This document shows, piece by piece, positions 6,439 to 14,707 of a stretch of 14,707 bases of DNA. A program made the translations under genes and the position numbers. The stretch's first letter is position 1. Each line of letters begins with the position of its first letter. The DNA is taken from contig JALSGW010000252.1 in assembly GCA_026982585.1 (NCBI GenBank), positions 1-14,707 on the forward strand, given 5' to 3'. This DNA is from Alphaproteobacteria bacterium. GTDB lineage: Bacteria; Pseudomonadota; Alphaproteobacteria; Geminicoccales; Geminicoccaceae. The notes below the pieces were generated by a model. It made no database searches and was not told the DNA's origin. It saw only the letters and a program-made list of their open reading frames with translations.

Positions 6439-7833
6439 TCAGCCTCCCTCCGAGTAGAGCCCGAGCGCCTTGAGTTTGCGATGCAGGGCGGAGCGTTCCA
6501 TGCCGATGAAGCTTGCGGTGCGGGAGACGTTGCCGCCGAAGCGGTGCAGCTGGGCCTGCAGATAGGCCCGCTCGAACTGCTCGCGGGCCTCGCGCAGCGG
6601 CAGGGAGATGAGTTCGCCGTTGGTGCGGGGATCCATGACGGCGGTGGTGCGCTGGGTGAGCTCGGGCGGCAGGCCGTCGACGCCGATGGGATCCTCCGGC
6701 CCCCCCGGGGCCATGATCAGCATCCACTCCACCGTGTTCTTGAGCTGGCGCACGTCCCCCGGCCAGTCCGCGGCCTGCAGCACCGCCAGCGCCTCCTCGC
6801 TGATCCGCCGCGGCGGCAGGCCGGTGGCCTGGGCGGCCAGACGCATGAAGTGTTCCACCAGCTCGGGGATGTCGCTGCGCCGCTCGGAAAGGGCGGGCAC
6901 CTCGAGCGGCACCACCGCGATCCGGTAGTAGAGCGCCTCGCGGAAGCGGCCCTGGGCCATCTCCGCCTCGAGGCTGCGGCTGGTGGTGGCCAGCACCCGC
7001 ACGTCCACCTCCACCGGCCGGCTGCCCCCCAGACGCACGAAGCGCTGCTCTTGCAAAACCCGCAACACCTTGCCCTGGGTCTCCGGGGGCATGTCGCCGA
7101 TCTCGTCGATCACCAGGGTGCCGCCGTCGGCCTGTTCGAAGGTGCCGATCACCCGGGGATGGCCGGGCCCCAGCCAGCCCGCCTCGGCGCCGAACAGCTC
7201 CAGATCCACCCGTTCGGGATGAAGCAGCGCGGCGTTGACCACCACGAAGGGACCCCGGGCCCGCTTGGAGCGGGCGTGGAGGGTGCGGGCCACCATCTCC
7301 TTGCCGGATCCCGGCGGTCCCTTGATGAGCACCCGGCTGTTGGTGGGGGCGACCCGTTCGATGGCGGCGCGCAGCCGGGCCATCTGCGGCGAGCTGCCGA
7401 CGAGTTCCGCCGCCTCAAGCGCACGCCGGCGCAGCTCCGCGTTCTCGCGCCGGAGCCGGCTCGCTTCGAGGGCGTGGTCCACCGCGAGCAGCAATCGTTC
7501 GGAGTTGAAGGGTTTCTCGATGAAATCATACGCCCCCTTCTTGATCGCCGCCACCGCCGTCTCGATGGTGCCGTGGCCCGAGAACATGATCACCGGCACC
7601 TGGGGGTGATGGGTGCGGATCCACTCCAGGATCTGGATCCCGTCCATGTCGCTGCCCTCGAGCCAGATGTCGAGCAGCACGAGGGCCGGGGCGCGCCGCT
7701 CGATGGCCTCGATGGCGGCACCGGCGTGGGCCGCCTCCCGCACCGCGTATCCCTCGTCCTCAAGGACGTCCCGCACCGCCTCCCGGATCGCCGCCTCGTC
7801 GTCGACGATCAGAATATCCTTGGCCGATACCAT
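6439..7833 (-). CDS. ntrX: Response regulator NtrX (NtrC-family, lacks GAFTGA)
   Basis: A 464-residue partner of the sensor NtrY, linked in alphaproteobacteria to nitrogen, redox and envelope control. The receiver domain (about 6-120) has Asp11/Asp12, phosphoacceptor Asp55 and Lys107. The AAA+ domain (about 145-375) has Walker A GPPGSGKE (172-179) and Walker B GTLVIDE (238-244). Between them, where sigma-54 activators carry GAFTGA, residues 213-230 read LFGAEAGWLGPGHPRVIG, so the loop is missing. A C-terminal Fis-type helix-turn-helix lies at about 435-457 (NVSRTASFIGMERSALHRK). ATP binding and DNA binding look intact, so it probably regulates without classical sigma-54 activation. The ATG at 7833 is 30 bases after ntrY; its ribosome binding site is weak. 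Confidence 0.94.
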   Translation of the reverse strand: MVSAKDILIVDDEAAIREAVRDVLEDEGYAVREAAHAGAAIEAIERRAPALVLLDIWLEGSDMDGIQILEWIRTHHPQVPVIMFSGHGTIETAVAAIKKGAYDFIEKPFNSERLLLAVDHALEASRLRRENAELRRRALEAAELVGSSPQMARLRAAIERVAPTNSRVLIKGPPGSGKEMVARTLHARSKRARGPFVVVNAALLHPERVDLELFGAEAGWLGPGHPRVIGTFEQADGGTLVIDEIGDMPPETQGKVLRVLQEQRFVRLGGSRPVEVDVRVLATTSRSLEAEMAQGRFREALYYRIAVVPLEVPALSERRSDIPELVEHFMRLAAQATGLPPRRISEEALAVLQAADWPGDVRQLKNTVEWMLIMAPGGPEDPIGVDGLPPELTQRTTAVMDPRTNGELISLPLREAREQFERAYLQAQLHRFGGNVSRTASFIGMERSALHRKLKALGLYSEGG

Positions 7834-7863
7834 GATCGTTTCACGTTTGCCGCCCTGCCGTCC

Positions 7864-10083
7864 TCAGGCGCCCATGCTGCCCGCGCGCCGCGGAAAGCTC
7901 AAGCGCGCCACGGCCCCTCCGCCCGGACGCCGGCAAAGCTCCACCCGGCCTTCGTGTTCCTCCATGATCTTCCGCACGATGGCAAGCCCCAATCCGGAAC
8001 CCCGCCCCTTGGTGGTCACATAGGGTTCGAACAGCCGATGGGGATCGCCCTCGGGCAGGCCCGTGCCGTTGTCCTCCACCTCGATTTCGACAAGGTCGCC
8101 ATGCGCCTTGAGCCGCACCTCGACCCGCGGTTGCGCGGGCCGGGCCTCGCTCACCGCCTCGGCGGCGTTCTTGAGCAGGTTGGCGAGCGCCTGGGTGATC
8201 TTGCCGCCGTCGCACAGCACCAGCAGCGGCCGTTCCGCCTGGATGTCGAGATCGAAGCGGATCTTCGGCCAGGCGGTGCGCTCCAGCACCACCGCCTGTT
8301 CCACCAGCTCGTCCAGCGCCTCCTGCTGCAGCACCGCCTGGGGCATGCGCGCGAAGGCGGAGAATTCGGCGATCAACCGCCCGATGGTGTCCACCTGGCG
8401 CACGATGGTGGCCACCGCCTTCTCGAACGCCTCCCGTCCCTCGCCGATCTGGCCCGCGAACTTGCGTCCGAGCCGCTCCGCCGAGAGGCGGATCGGGGTG
8501 AGCGGGTTCTTGATCTCGTGGGCGATGCGCCGCGCCACCTCGGCCCAGGCCGCCTGGCGCTGGGCGGTGATGAGTTCGGTCACATCGTCGAAGGTGACCA
8601 CATAGCCGCCGGTCCCCTCCTCCTCCCACTGCAGGGTGACCCGCACCAGCAGGATGTGGTGCCGCCCTTCCCGCAGCACCCGCAGCTGCCGCTCGATGCG
8701 CCGGCGGCCGGAATGCAGCTCCTCCAACAGCGGCACGATCTCCGGAAAGCAGGCTGCCACCGGCTGGCCCTGCGGCGCCGGCCCGTCGCCGCAGCCGAGG
8801 AAGGCCCGGGCGGGCGGGTTGAGCAGGGCGATGCGCCGGTCCGCATGCAGGCCGATGACCCCGGCGGAGACTCCCGTCACCACCGCCTCGGTGAAGCGGC
8901 GACGGGAGTCCAGCATGCGGTTCGCTTCGAGCAGCTCGCGCTGCTGGGTCGCGATCTGGTCCGCCATCCGGTTGAAGGTCCGGCAGAGAATGTCGATTTC
9001 GTCCTCGCCGCGCCCCTCCGGCACCCGGGCGGCCAGATCCCCCTGGCCGATGCGCTCCGCCGCCGCCACCAGCTGCACCAGCGGCGTGGCCAGCCGGTCC
9101 GCGAACACCAGCCCCGCCCACACCGCCGCGAGCAGCATGAGCAGGGCCACCACGCCGAAGATCAGGGCGGAGGCGATCTGGATGTCGGACCGCTCCCGCT
9201 GCATGGCCTGGTACTCGGCCACCACCGTCTCGCTCTCCGCCACCCGGGCGAGCACCTCGGGATCGACGAAGCGGCCGATCACCAGGTACAGGCCCCCGAG
9301 GCCCTCGATGCGCACGAGCGCCCGCACCCGGTCCTCGGTCTCGGTGGTGAGCACCACCACCTCCCCCTGGTCGGCCCGCTCGAGCAGGGCGAGCGGCAGC
9401 TGGGCGATCTCCAGGGTGAAGGAGAGACCGCTGCGGGCGAGCACCCGCCCGCCGGCGTCGAACACCACCGCCTCGCCGAGCGCGCGCAGCGCCGCCTGGG
9501 CGTCCACCAGCCGCTGCAGGGCGCGCGGGCGATCGAGATAGAAGGGCAGGTCGCGGCTGAGATCGGCCGCCATGGCCAGGGCGTCGGCGCGGATGTTGGC
9601 CTTGTGCTCCTCGAGATAGGCGCGGGCGATCTTGAGGGAGTTGTCGAGCGCGGTGGAAATGCGGCCGCTGAACCAGGCCTCGAGGCCGCTGCTCAAAAAG
9701 GCGGCGGAAAAGATCGCCACCGTCATGCTCGGCAGGATGGCAATCACGCTGAACAGGGCGACGAGCCGCGCGTGCAGCCTGGAGCCCGAGCGCCCGCGCC
9801 GGCGTTCGAGCAGGATGCGCACCACCCGCCGGGCGACGATCACCCCCAGCAGCAACAACAGCACCAGATCCAGGTTGAGGAGCAAAAGCACCCTGCGAAT
9901 ACCGGTGCCGTAGGGCGGCTGGGCGGACAGCTCCATGTAGGTGACCACCGCCGCCACCACCGCGAGCAGCGCGAGCGCCAGGGCGGCGCGCCGCTCGAAT
10001 GCCGCACCGCGCCAGCGCAAGAGATCGGCGACCAGGAGCCTGAGCCCGGGCTCGGCGGAGGGTCGGGAGCGGCTTCGGGCCAT
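7864..10083 (-). CDS. ntrY: Membrane sensor histidine kinase NtrY
   Basis: A 739-residue inner-membrane kinase that phosphorylates NtrX and in some species cross-talks with NtrC. Hydrophobic segments lie at about 33-50, 63-83, 106-130 and 302-326; the stretch at 131-301 between the last two would be the extracytoplasmic sensor region. HAMP (about 327-380) and PAS (about 393-500) domains follow. The kinase core has the H-box RIAHEIKNPLTP with His522, N-box NLLKNAAEA (635-643), G1 DNGTGLP (671-677), F-box FEPYVTTK and G2 GSGLGLAI (695-702). All catalytic motifs are present and the length is typical. The ATG at 10083 is three bases after the ntrC stop, with GCGAGG inside the end of ntrC as its ribosome binding site, so translation is probably coupled. 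Confidence 0.96.
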   Translation of the reverse strand: MARSRSRPSAEPGLRLLVADLLRWRGAAFERRAALALALLAVVAAVVTYMELSAQPPYGTGIRRVLLLLNLDLVLLLLLGVIVARRVVRILLERRRGRSGSRLHARLVALFSVIAILPSMTVAIFSAAFLSSGLEAWFSGRISTALDNSLKIARAYLEEHKANIRADALAMAADLSRDLPFYLDRPRALQRLVDAQAALRALGEAVVFDAGGRVLARSGLSFTLEIAQLPLALLERADQGEVVVLTTETEDRVRALVRIEGLGGLYLVIGRFVDPEVLARVAESETVVAEYQAMQRERSDIQIASALIFGVVALLMLLAAVWAGLVFADRLATPLVQLVAAAERIGQGDLAARVPEGRGEDEIDILCRTFNRMADQIATQQRELLEANRMLDSRRRFTEAVVTGVSAGVIGLHADRRIALLNPPARAFLGCGDGPAPQGQPVAACFPEIVPLLEELHSGRRRIERQLRVLREGRHHILLVRVTLQWEEEGTGGYVVTFDDVTELITAQRQAAWAEVARRIAHEIKNPLTPIRLSAERLGRKFAGQIGEGREAFEKAVATIVRQVDTIGRLIAEFSAFARMPQAVLQQEALDELVEQAVVLERTAWPKIRFDLDIQAERPLLVLCDGGKITQALANLLKNAAEAVSEARPAQPRVEVRLKAHGDLVEIEVEDNGTGLPEGDPHRLFEPYVTTKGRGSGLGLAIVRKIMEEHEGRVELCRRPGGGAVARLSFPRRAGSMGA

Positions 10084-10086
10084 CGG

Positions 10087-11513
<1,427 letters not shown>

Positions 11514-11517
<4 letters not shown>

Positions 11518-12611
11518 CCTTCCTGGTCCGACTTGGGTTCGGGACAGGCCGGCAGCCGCACCCGGAACAACGCCCCCCGCGGCCGCTCGACATAGGCGAG
11601 CAGACCGCCGTGGTCGCGGGCGATCTTGGCCGCCACCGCGAGCCCGAGGCCGCGCCCCTCGGCCTTGGTGGAGGCGAAGGGCTCGAACAGCCGCTCCCGC
11701 ACCGCATCCGGAACCCCCGGACCGTTGTCGGCCACCTCCACCGTGATCGGCAGCTCGGGCTGGTCCCCGCTCGCCCCGGCGCGGATCCGCAACCCGTGCT
11801 CGAACCGGGTCGAGAGCACGATCCGCCCCTCCTCCGGCGGCACCGCCTCGGCGGCGTTCTTGACCAGATTGAGGAACAGCTGCACGAGCCGCGCCCGATC
11901 GCCGAACACCGGCGGCAGGGACGGATCGTAGAGGGTCTGGAACCGCACGTGGCGGGCGAACCCCGCCTCGGCGATGCGCCGCACGTGATCGAGCACCACG
12001 TGGATGTTGACCGCCTGGCGCTCGAGCACGCCGGGATCGCACAGCCGCTCCATCTCCTCCACCAGCCGGCAGATGCGGTCCGACTCCTCGGAGATCAAAC
12101 GGGCGAGCGGGCGATCCCCCTCCTCCAACACCGGCTCCAGAAGCTGCGCCGCCCCCTTGATGCCCGAGAGCGGGTTCTTGACCTCATGCGCGAGCAGTGC
12201 GGCCAGCCCCACCACCGGCCGCACCGCGTCGCGGGCGAACAAATCGCGGCCCAGATCGTGGTCGCTCAGTGACGGATGCACGAGCAGCACCAGCCGCGCC
12301 GCGTCCTCCTCGACCGGCGCCAGATGGAGGTCCACCACCTGGACCGCCCCCGACCGCAGGGCGAGCTCGAGACCATAGCCGGCCACCGCCCGCCGGCCCG
12401 CGCGCGCGCGCCGCAGCAGGTCCCAAAGCGGCGCATGGGGATGGACGAGTCCGGCCAAGGCCTGGCCCAAAAGCCGCCTGCGGCTCTGGGCGAAGAGCTG
12501 CTCCGCAGCGCTGTTGGCGAACAGCAGACGATCCCCCTCGTCCACCACCAGCAGGGCGAGCGGCAGACCGTCGAGCAGGCGCAGCGGATCGAGGGACGGG
12601 AGCCGGTCCAC
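11514..12611 (-). CDS. ntrB: Nitrogen regulation sensor histidine kinase NtrB
   Basis: A 365-residue cytosolic kinase/phosphatase that controls NtrC phosphorylation under PII protein control. A PAS domain spans about residues 8-110. The H-box AHEVKNPLSGIKG carries His142 (His139 in E. coli NtrB); N-box LNLVKNAAEAV with Asn252, G1 DNGPGVP (295-301), F-box FEPFASTK and G2 GRGLGLAV (319-326) are all present. No transmembrane segment is seen. The start is taken at the GTG at 12611, with GGGGAGG six bases upstream, giving a normal NtrB length. A TTG at 12674 would add 21 residues without family similarity and would overlap the candidate promoter. The stop overlaps the ntrC start. The usual alphaproteobacterial upstream neighbour dusB/nifR3 is absent here. 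Confidence 0.95.
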
Positions 12612-12617
12612 CGCCGT

Positions 12618-12624
12618 CCTCCCC
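12618..12624 (-). promoter_or_regulatory. Ribosome binding site of ntrB
   Basis: GGGGAGG on the minus strand ends six bases before the GTG at 12611. It decides between this start and the upstream TTG at 12674, which has no comparable site. Confidence 0.7.
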
Positions 12625-12646
12625 TGTGCACAAAAGGCGGTCAACA

Positions 12647-12674
12647 ACCATAGTGCTGCCCAGGATGAGGGCAA
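12647..12674 (-). promoter_or_regulatory. Candidate promoter for the ntrB operon
   Basis: TTGCCC (12674-12669) and TATGGT (12652-12647) are separated by 16 bases, a plausible sigma-70 arrangement in the 190-base gap 12612-12801. The predicted leader is about 30 bases. I saw no sigma-54 -24/-12 pair (GG-N10-GC with flanking consensus) in this gap, and no other gene or convincing terminator in it. Assigned by eye; the boxes are only moderately close to consensus. Confidence 0.3.
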
Positions 12675-12801
12675 CCGGCACGGCGCGGTCGGCGGGACCG
12701 GCCGGGCGCGGGCCGCTCCCGTATCCGCTCGGTGCGGCCTCCTGCCGAACGGGCGTCCGGTGTTGCGGTCTAGCTCGGCACCCCGCTTCGGGCCCGGGCG
12801 C

Positions 12802-13740
12802 TCACGCCGCTTCGGCCATCGCCTCGCCGCGCACCGCGCGCAGGGTCTCGTCCACCGGCGGCACCCGCTCCAGCACCTCGAAGGCGTCGTGGCGCACCCA
12901 GTTGTTGCGCATCGCCTCCCGCACCAGCTCCTCGCTCACGGTGCCGTTGTCCAGGCACTCCTTGAGCAGGCCGAAGAAGAAGTCTTCCTGACGCTTGTCG
13001 GGATGAGGCTGGTAGCGGCCGAGGAAGGCGTATTCGCCGAACAGCTTGCGGCGAGCGAACATGAGCCAGGCGAAGGGCGAATAGGGGTTGTTCTCGGAGG
13101 GGATGAAATCGATGGGCAGTCCGGACTTCCAGGGCTGGGTGCGCCGCTTGGTGTTGTGGATCATCTTGGTCTTGGCGTTGAGAGTATCGAAGTGGTTCCA
13201 CTCCGGCTCGAGGATGCCGATGTTGGCGGGATCCTCGTAGCCGAGGTTCATCCAGCGCTTGTATTCGCGCTCGAAGCGGAACAGGGCGTCGAAGTCGTCG
13301 TACATGCGCCAGTGGGTGAGCTTGGCGCAATCCAGCAGCATCACCGAGCTGGCGGGATGGCGGCGGCTCCCCTTGCCCCGGGTGCAGCACCAGATGGCCT
13401 TGCCCTCCATGTCCCGGGAGAGGAGTTCGTAGACGTCCTGGACCGCGAACACGTCCGGGTCCACCACCACGGCGCGCCCCTGGTAGCCCATGAGCTCGGG
13501 CGGCATGAAGCGCAGCGGGGTGAACGACTGCAGGTCGTCGTTGAGCCAGCGCCGGGTGGCGTTGTCGCGCAGATACTCCCGCCCTTCGTAGCGCTGGAAA
13601 AAGTCCATGTGGTCGCGGTGTTCGATCAACCGCACCTCGAAGGCGTCGGGATGTTTGGAGTTGCGCTTCATGGAGTGCGCCGAGACGAGGGCGCCCACAT
13701 ATTGCTTGTGGTTGGTGTGGATGAAGACGGTCGGCTTCAT
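12802..13740 (-). CDS. Putative glycosyltransferase, GT-A fold, GT8-like
   Basis: A 312-residue soluble protein with no signal peptide or membrane segment. The start MKPTVFIHTNHKQYVGALVSAHSM (given here only as residues 1-24) resembles the first strand-helix of GT8-type sugar transferases. VVVDPDVFAV holds a DxD-type motif, DPD at 94-96, which normally binds metal and the nucleotide sugar. WNHFD (181-185) and IHNTKRRTQPWK (194-205) resemble the C-terminal HxxGxxKPW motif of GT8 but lack the usual glycine. Donor and acceptor sugars are unknown. The ATG at 13740 follows the sulfotransferase stop by 45 bases, so both are probably cotranscribed, which suggests one glycan target. By eye its GC content and codon choice look somewhat less extreme than in the ntr genes; this was not computed. 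Confidence 0.7.
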   Translation of the reverse strand: MKPTVFIHTNHKQYVGALVSAHSMKRNSKHPDAFEVRLIEHRDHMDFFQRYEGREYLRDNATRRWLNDDLQSFTPLRFMPPELMGYQGRAVVVDPDVFAVQDVYELLSRDMEGKAIWCCTRGKGSRRHPASSVMLLDCAKLTHWRMYDDFDALFRFEREYKRWMNLGYEDPANIGILEPEWNHFDTLNAKTKMIHNTKRRTQPWKSGLPIDFIPSENNPYSPFAWLMFARRKLFGEYAFLGRYQPHPDKRQEDFFFGLLKECLDNGTVSEELVREAMRNNWVRHDAFEVLERVPPVDETLRAVRGEAMAEAA

Positions 13741-13757
13741 GGAAACCCTACCCCTAG

Positions 13758-13778
13758 GCTGGCGGTGCCCCGGCCAGC
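13758..13778. repeat. Inverted repeat between sulfotransferase and glycosyltransferase genes
   Basis: GCTGGC (13758-13763) and GCCAGC (13773-13778) are exact inverted copies around a nine-base loop within the 45-base gap. No T-run follows on the minus strand. It may adjust relative expression of the two genes or be chance in GC-rich DNA. Confidence 0.2.
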
Positions 13779-13785
13779 GCCTCCG

Positions 13786-14679
13786 CTAACACGGGTGCAC
13801 CCTGGTCTGCAACTCGCGCTCCCCCTCCCCGGATACGGCCTGATAGCCGAACACCGGGTCGAGTCGGGCGGCCAAAAGGGCATCGATGGCCTCCACTTGT
13901 CGGTCGTCGAAATAGTCGCGATAGCCGCCCACCTTGGCGCGCCGCACCTTGTAGGATTCGGGGTTGGCGCGGTCGCCCGGGCGCAGCCTGCGGCCGGCGA
14001 GCCACAGCCGCCGTTCCGCCTCCAGGCGGCGCATGTTCTCCACACTGGCATAGCGCACCGATTCCGCCACCGCACCCGGATCGGGCCGCTCGCCGAGAAA
14101 GGCGAGCAGACGCGCAAGCTCGCCCTCGGTGTCGGCGCGCAGATCCTCGTAGCGCAGCAGATGCAGGGCCCGAAGCCGGTCCAGCTCCCGTGCCCAGCCG
14201 TTGAGAAAATCGATCACCCGCGCGAGCCCGGCCGGCCCCATGACGAAATCGAACAGCGACACCTCCCCGCGCGGATAGTCGTTGATCCACTTCTTGGCAT
14301 CGCGCATGCGGTACTTCCACTGGAAGAACTGGGATACCGCCACGTCCCTGGGATCCCGCACCAGAAGCACCACCCGCCGATCATAATAGTCGCGCTTGTC
14401 GTCGCGATGGCCGGTGAAATCCTTGAGGTAGTTGTCGTGGGTGAAGAAGATCCGCGGCACCCGCCCGCGGGCGAGATTGTGCATGCCGATCAGCGTGCGC
14501 GGGCTCAGCCCTCCCCGCAGCTGATAGTAGCGGGAGAGCAGGGTGCGCAGCCAGGTGCGGCCGCTCTTGCCGAAGGACACCACCACCGCATCGGCGCGCC
14601 GCAGCTGCAGATGGTCCTCGAGGCCGCGATGCCACCGTTCGGCGCGCTTGCGCCGCCCCTCGTCGAGAGGCCTGAGCAC
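13786..14679 (-). CDS. Sulfotransferase domain protein (PAPS-dependent), 5' end uncertain
   Basis: Predicted cytosolic sulfotransferase (PF00685 type) moving a sulfuryl group from PAPS to an unknown acceptor. The 5'-phosphosulfate loop is VVSFGKSGRTWLRTLL (about 33-48), the 3'-phosphate site is LVRDPRDVAVSQFF (106-119) with Arg108 and Ser116, His81 in FFTHDN is the probable catalytic base, RYEDL lies at 176-180, and RRAKVGGYRDYF (246-257) corresponds to the C-terminal RKGxxGDWK motif. A complete core of 297 residues is visible from the GTG at 14679. The frame stays open without a stop to the window edge at 14707, so the true start may lie further upstream. It is followed after 45 bases by the glycosyltransferase. 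The acceptor is probably a glycan or lipid, by inference from that neighbour. Confidence 0.85.
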   Translation of the reverse strand: MLRPLDEGRRKRAERWHRGLEDHLQLRRADAVVVSFGKSGRTWLRTLLSRYYQLRGGLSPRTLIGMHNLARGRVPRIFFTHDNYLKDFTGHRDDKRDYYDRRVVLLVRDPRDVAVSQFFQWKYRMRDAKKWINDYPRGEVSLFDFVMGPAGLARVIDFLNGWARELDRLRALHLLRYEDLRADTEGELARLLAFLGERPDPGAVAESVRYASVENMRRLEAERRLWLAGRRLRPGDRANPESYKVRRAKVGGYRDYFDDRQVEAIDALLAARLDPVFGYQAVSGEGERELQTRVHPC

Positions 14680-14707
14680 AAGGCGCAGGCCCTCGCGCTG
14701 AAGGCGC

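Noticed and set aside
11518..12042. NtrC extended by 175 residues upstream
   Set aside because: The extra part overlaps ntrB in another frame, and the ATG at 11517 begins precisely at the receiver domain.
12612..12674. Longer NtrB beginning at TTG 12674, giving a hydrophobic N-terminus
   Set aside because: No ribosome binding site near TTG, no similarity of the extra 21 residues to NtrB, and a much better GTG start with GGGGAGG downstream. It would only briefly suggest a membrane anchor.
12612..12801. Sigma-54 promoter or strong intrinsic terminator in the ntrB upstream gap
   Set aside because: No GG-N10-GC pair with suitable flanks was seen, and GC-rich inverted stretches near 12782-12799 lack a T-run.

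Overview
This GC-rich window (14.7 kb) most likely comes from an alphaproteobacterium. The evidence is gene order: on the minus strand ntrB-ntrC-ntrY-ntrX-trkA-dat-hfq-hflX run in one direction, an arrangement known from Azospirillum, Azorhizobium, Rhizobium and relatives. The genus cannot be named from the sequence. I see no tRNA, rRNA, CRISPR array, insertion sequence or integrase. No gene-free stretch exceeds about 190 bases.

Layout. Bases 1-1362 (plus strand) hold the C-terminal end of an N-formylglutamate amidohydrolase-family protein, then a complete L-lactate dehydrogenase gene (ldh). From 1378 onward every gene is on the minus strand, so the following are listed right to left in transcription order. 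First is a sulfotransferase gene whose 5' end may lie outside the window, and a GT8-like glycosyltransferase (12802-14679). After a 190-base gap come ntrB and ntrC (cytosolic nitrogen-regulation pair), ntrY and ntrX (membrane-linked pair), trkA (NAD-binding subunit of Trk potassium uptake), dat (D-amino-acid aminotransferase), hfq (RNA chaperone), hflX (ribosome-associated GTPase) and a pfkB-type 6-phosphofructokinase. pfkB converges on ldh with only 15 bases between the two stop codons.

How the genes fit together. ntrB/ntrC overlap by ATGA, ntrC/ntrY are 3 bases apart, and ntrY/ntrX/trkA/dat are 26-30 bases apart, so these six genes are probably cotranscribed. A 144-base gap before hfq holds a candidate promoter and an inverted repeat, so hfq-hflX probably also has its own transcript. 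Nitrogen signalling (NtrBC, NtrYX), potassium uptake, D-amino-acid metabolism and sRNA-based control are thus physically linked. At the left end, PfkB makes fructose-1,6-bisphosphate, and the neighbouring LDH keeps the two residues that bind this activator in allosteric bacterial LDHs.

Most notable points: NtrX lacks the sigma-54-contacting GAFTGA loop that its neighbour NtrC has; LDH with an intact FBP site sits beside PfkB; and a two-gene glycan-modification pair (sulfotransferase plus glycosyltransferase) lies upstream of ntrB where dusB/nifR3 is often found. I found no clearly unprecedented system. The very long antisense open frames are codon-bias shadows.
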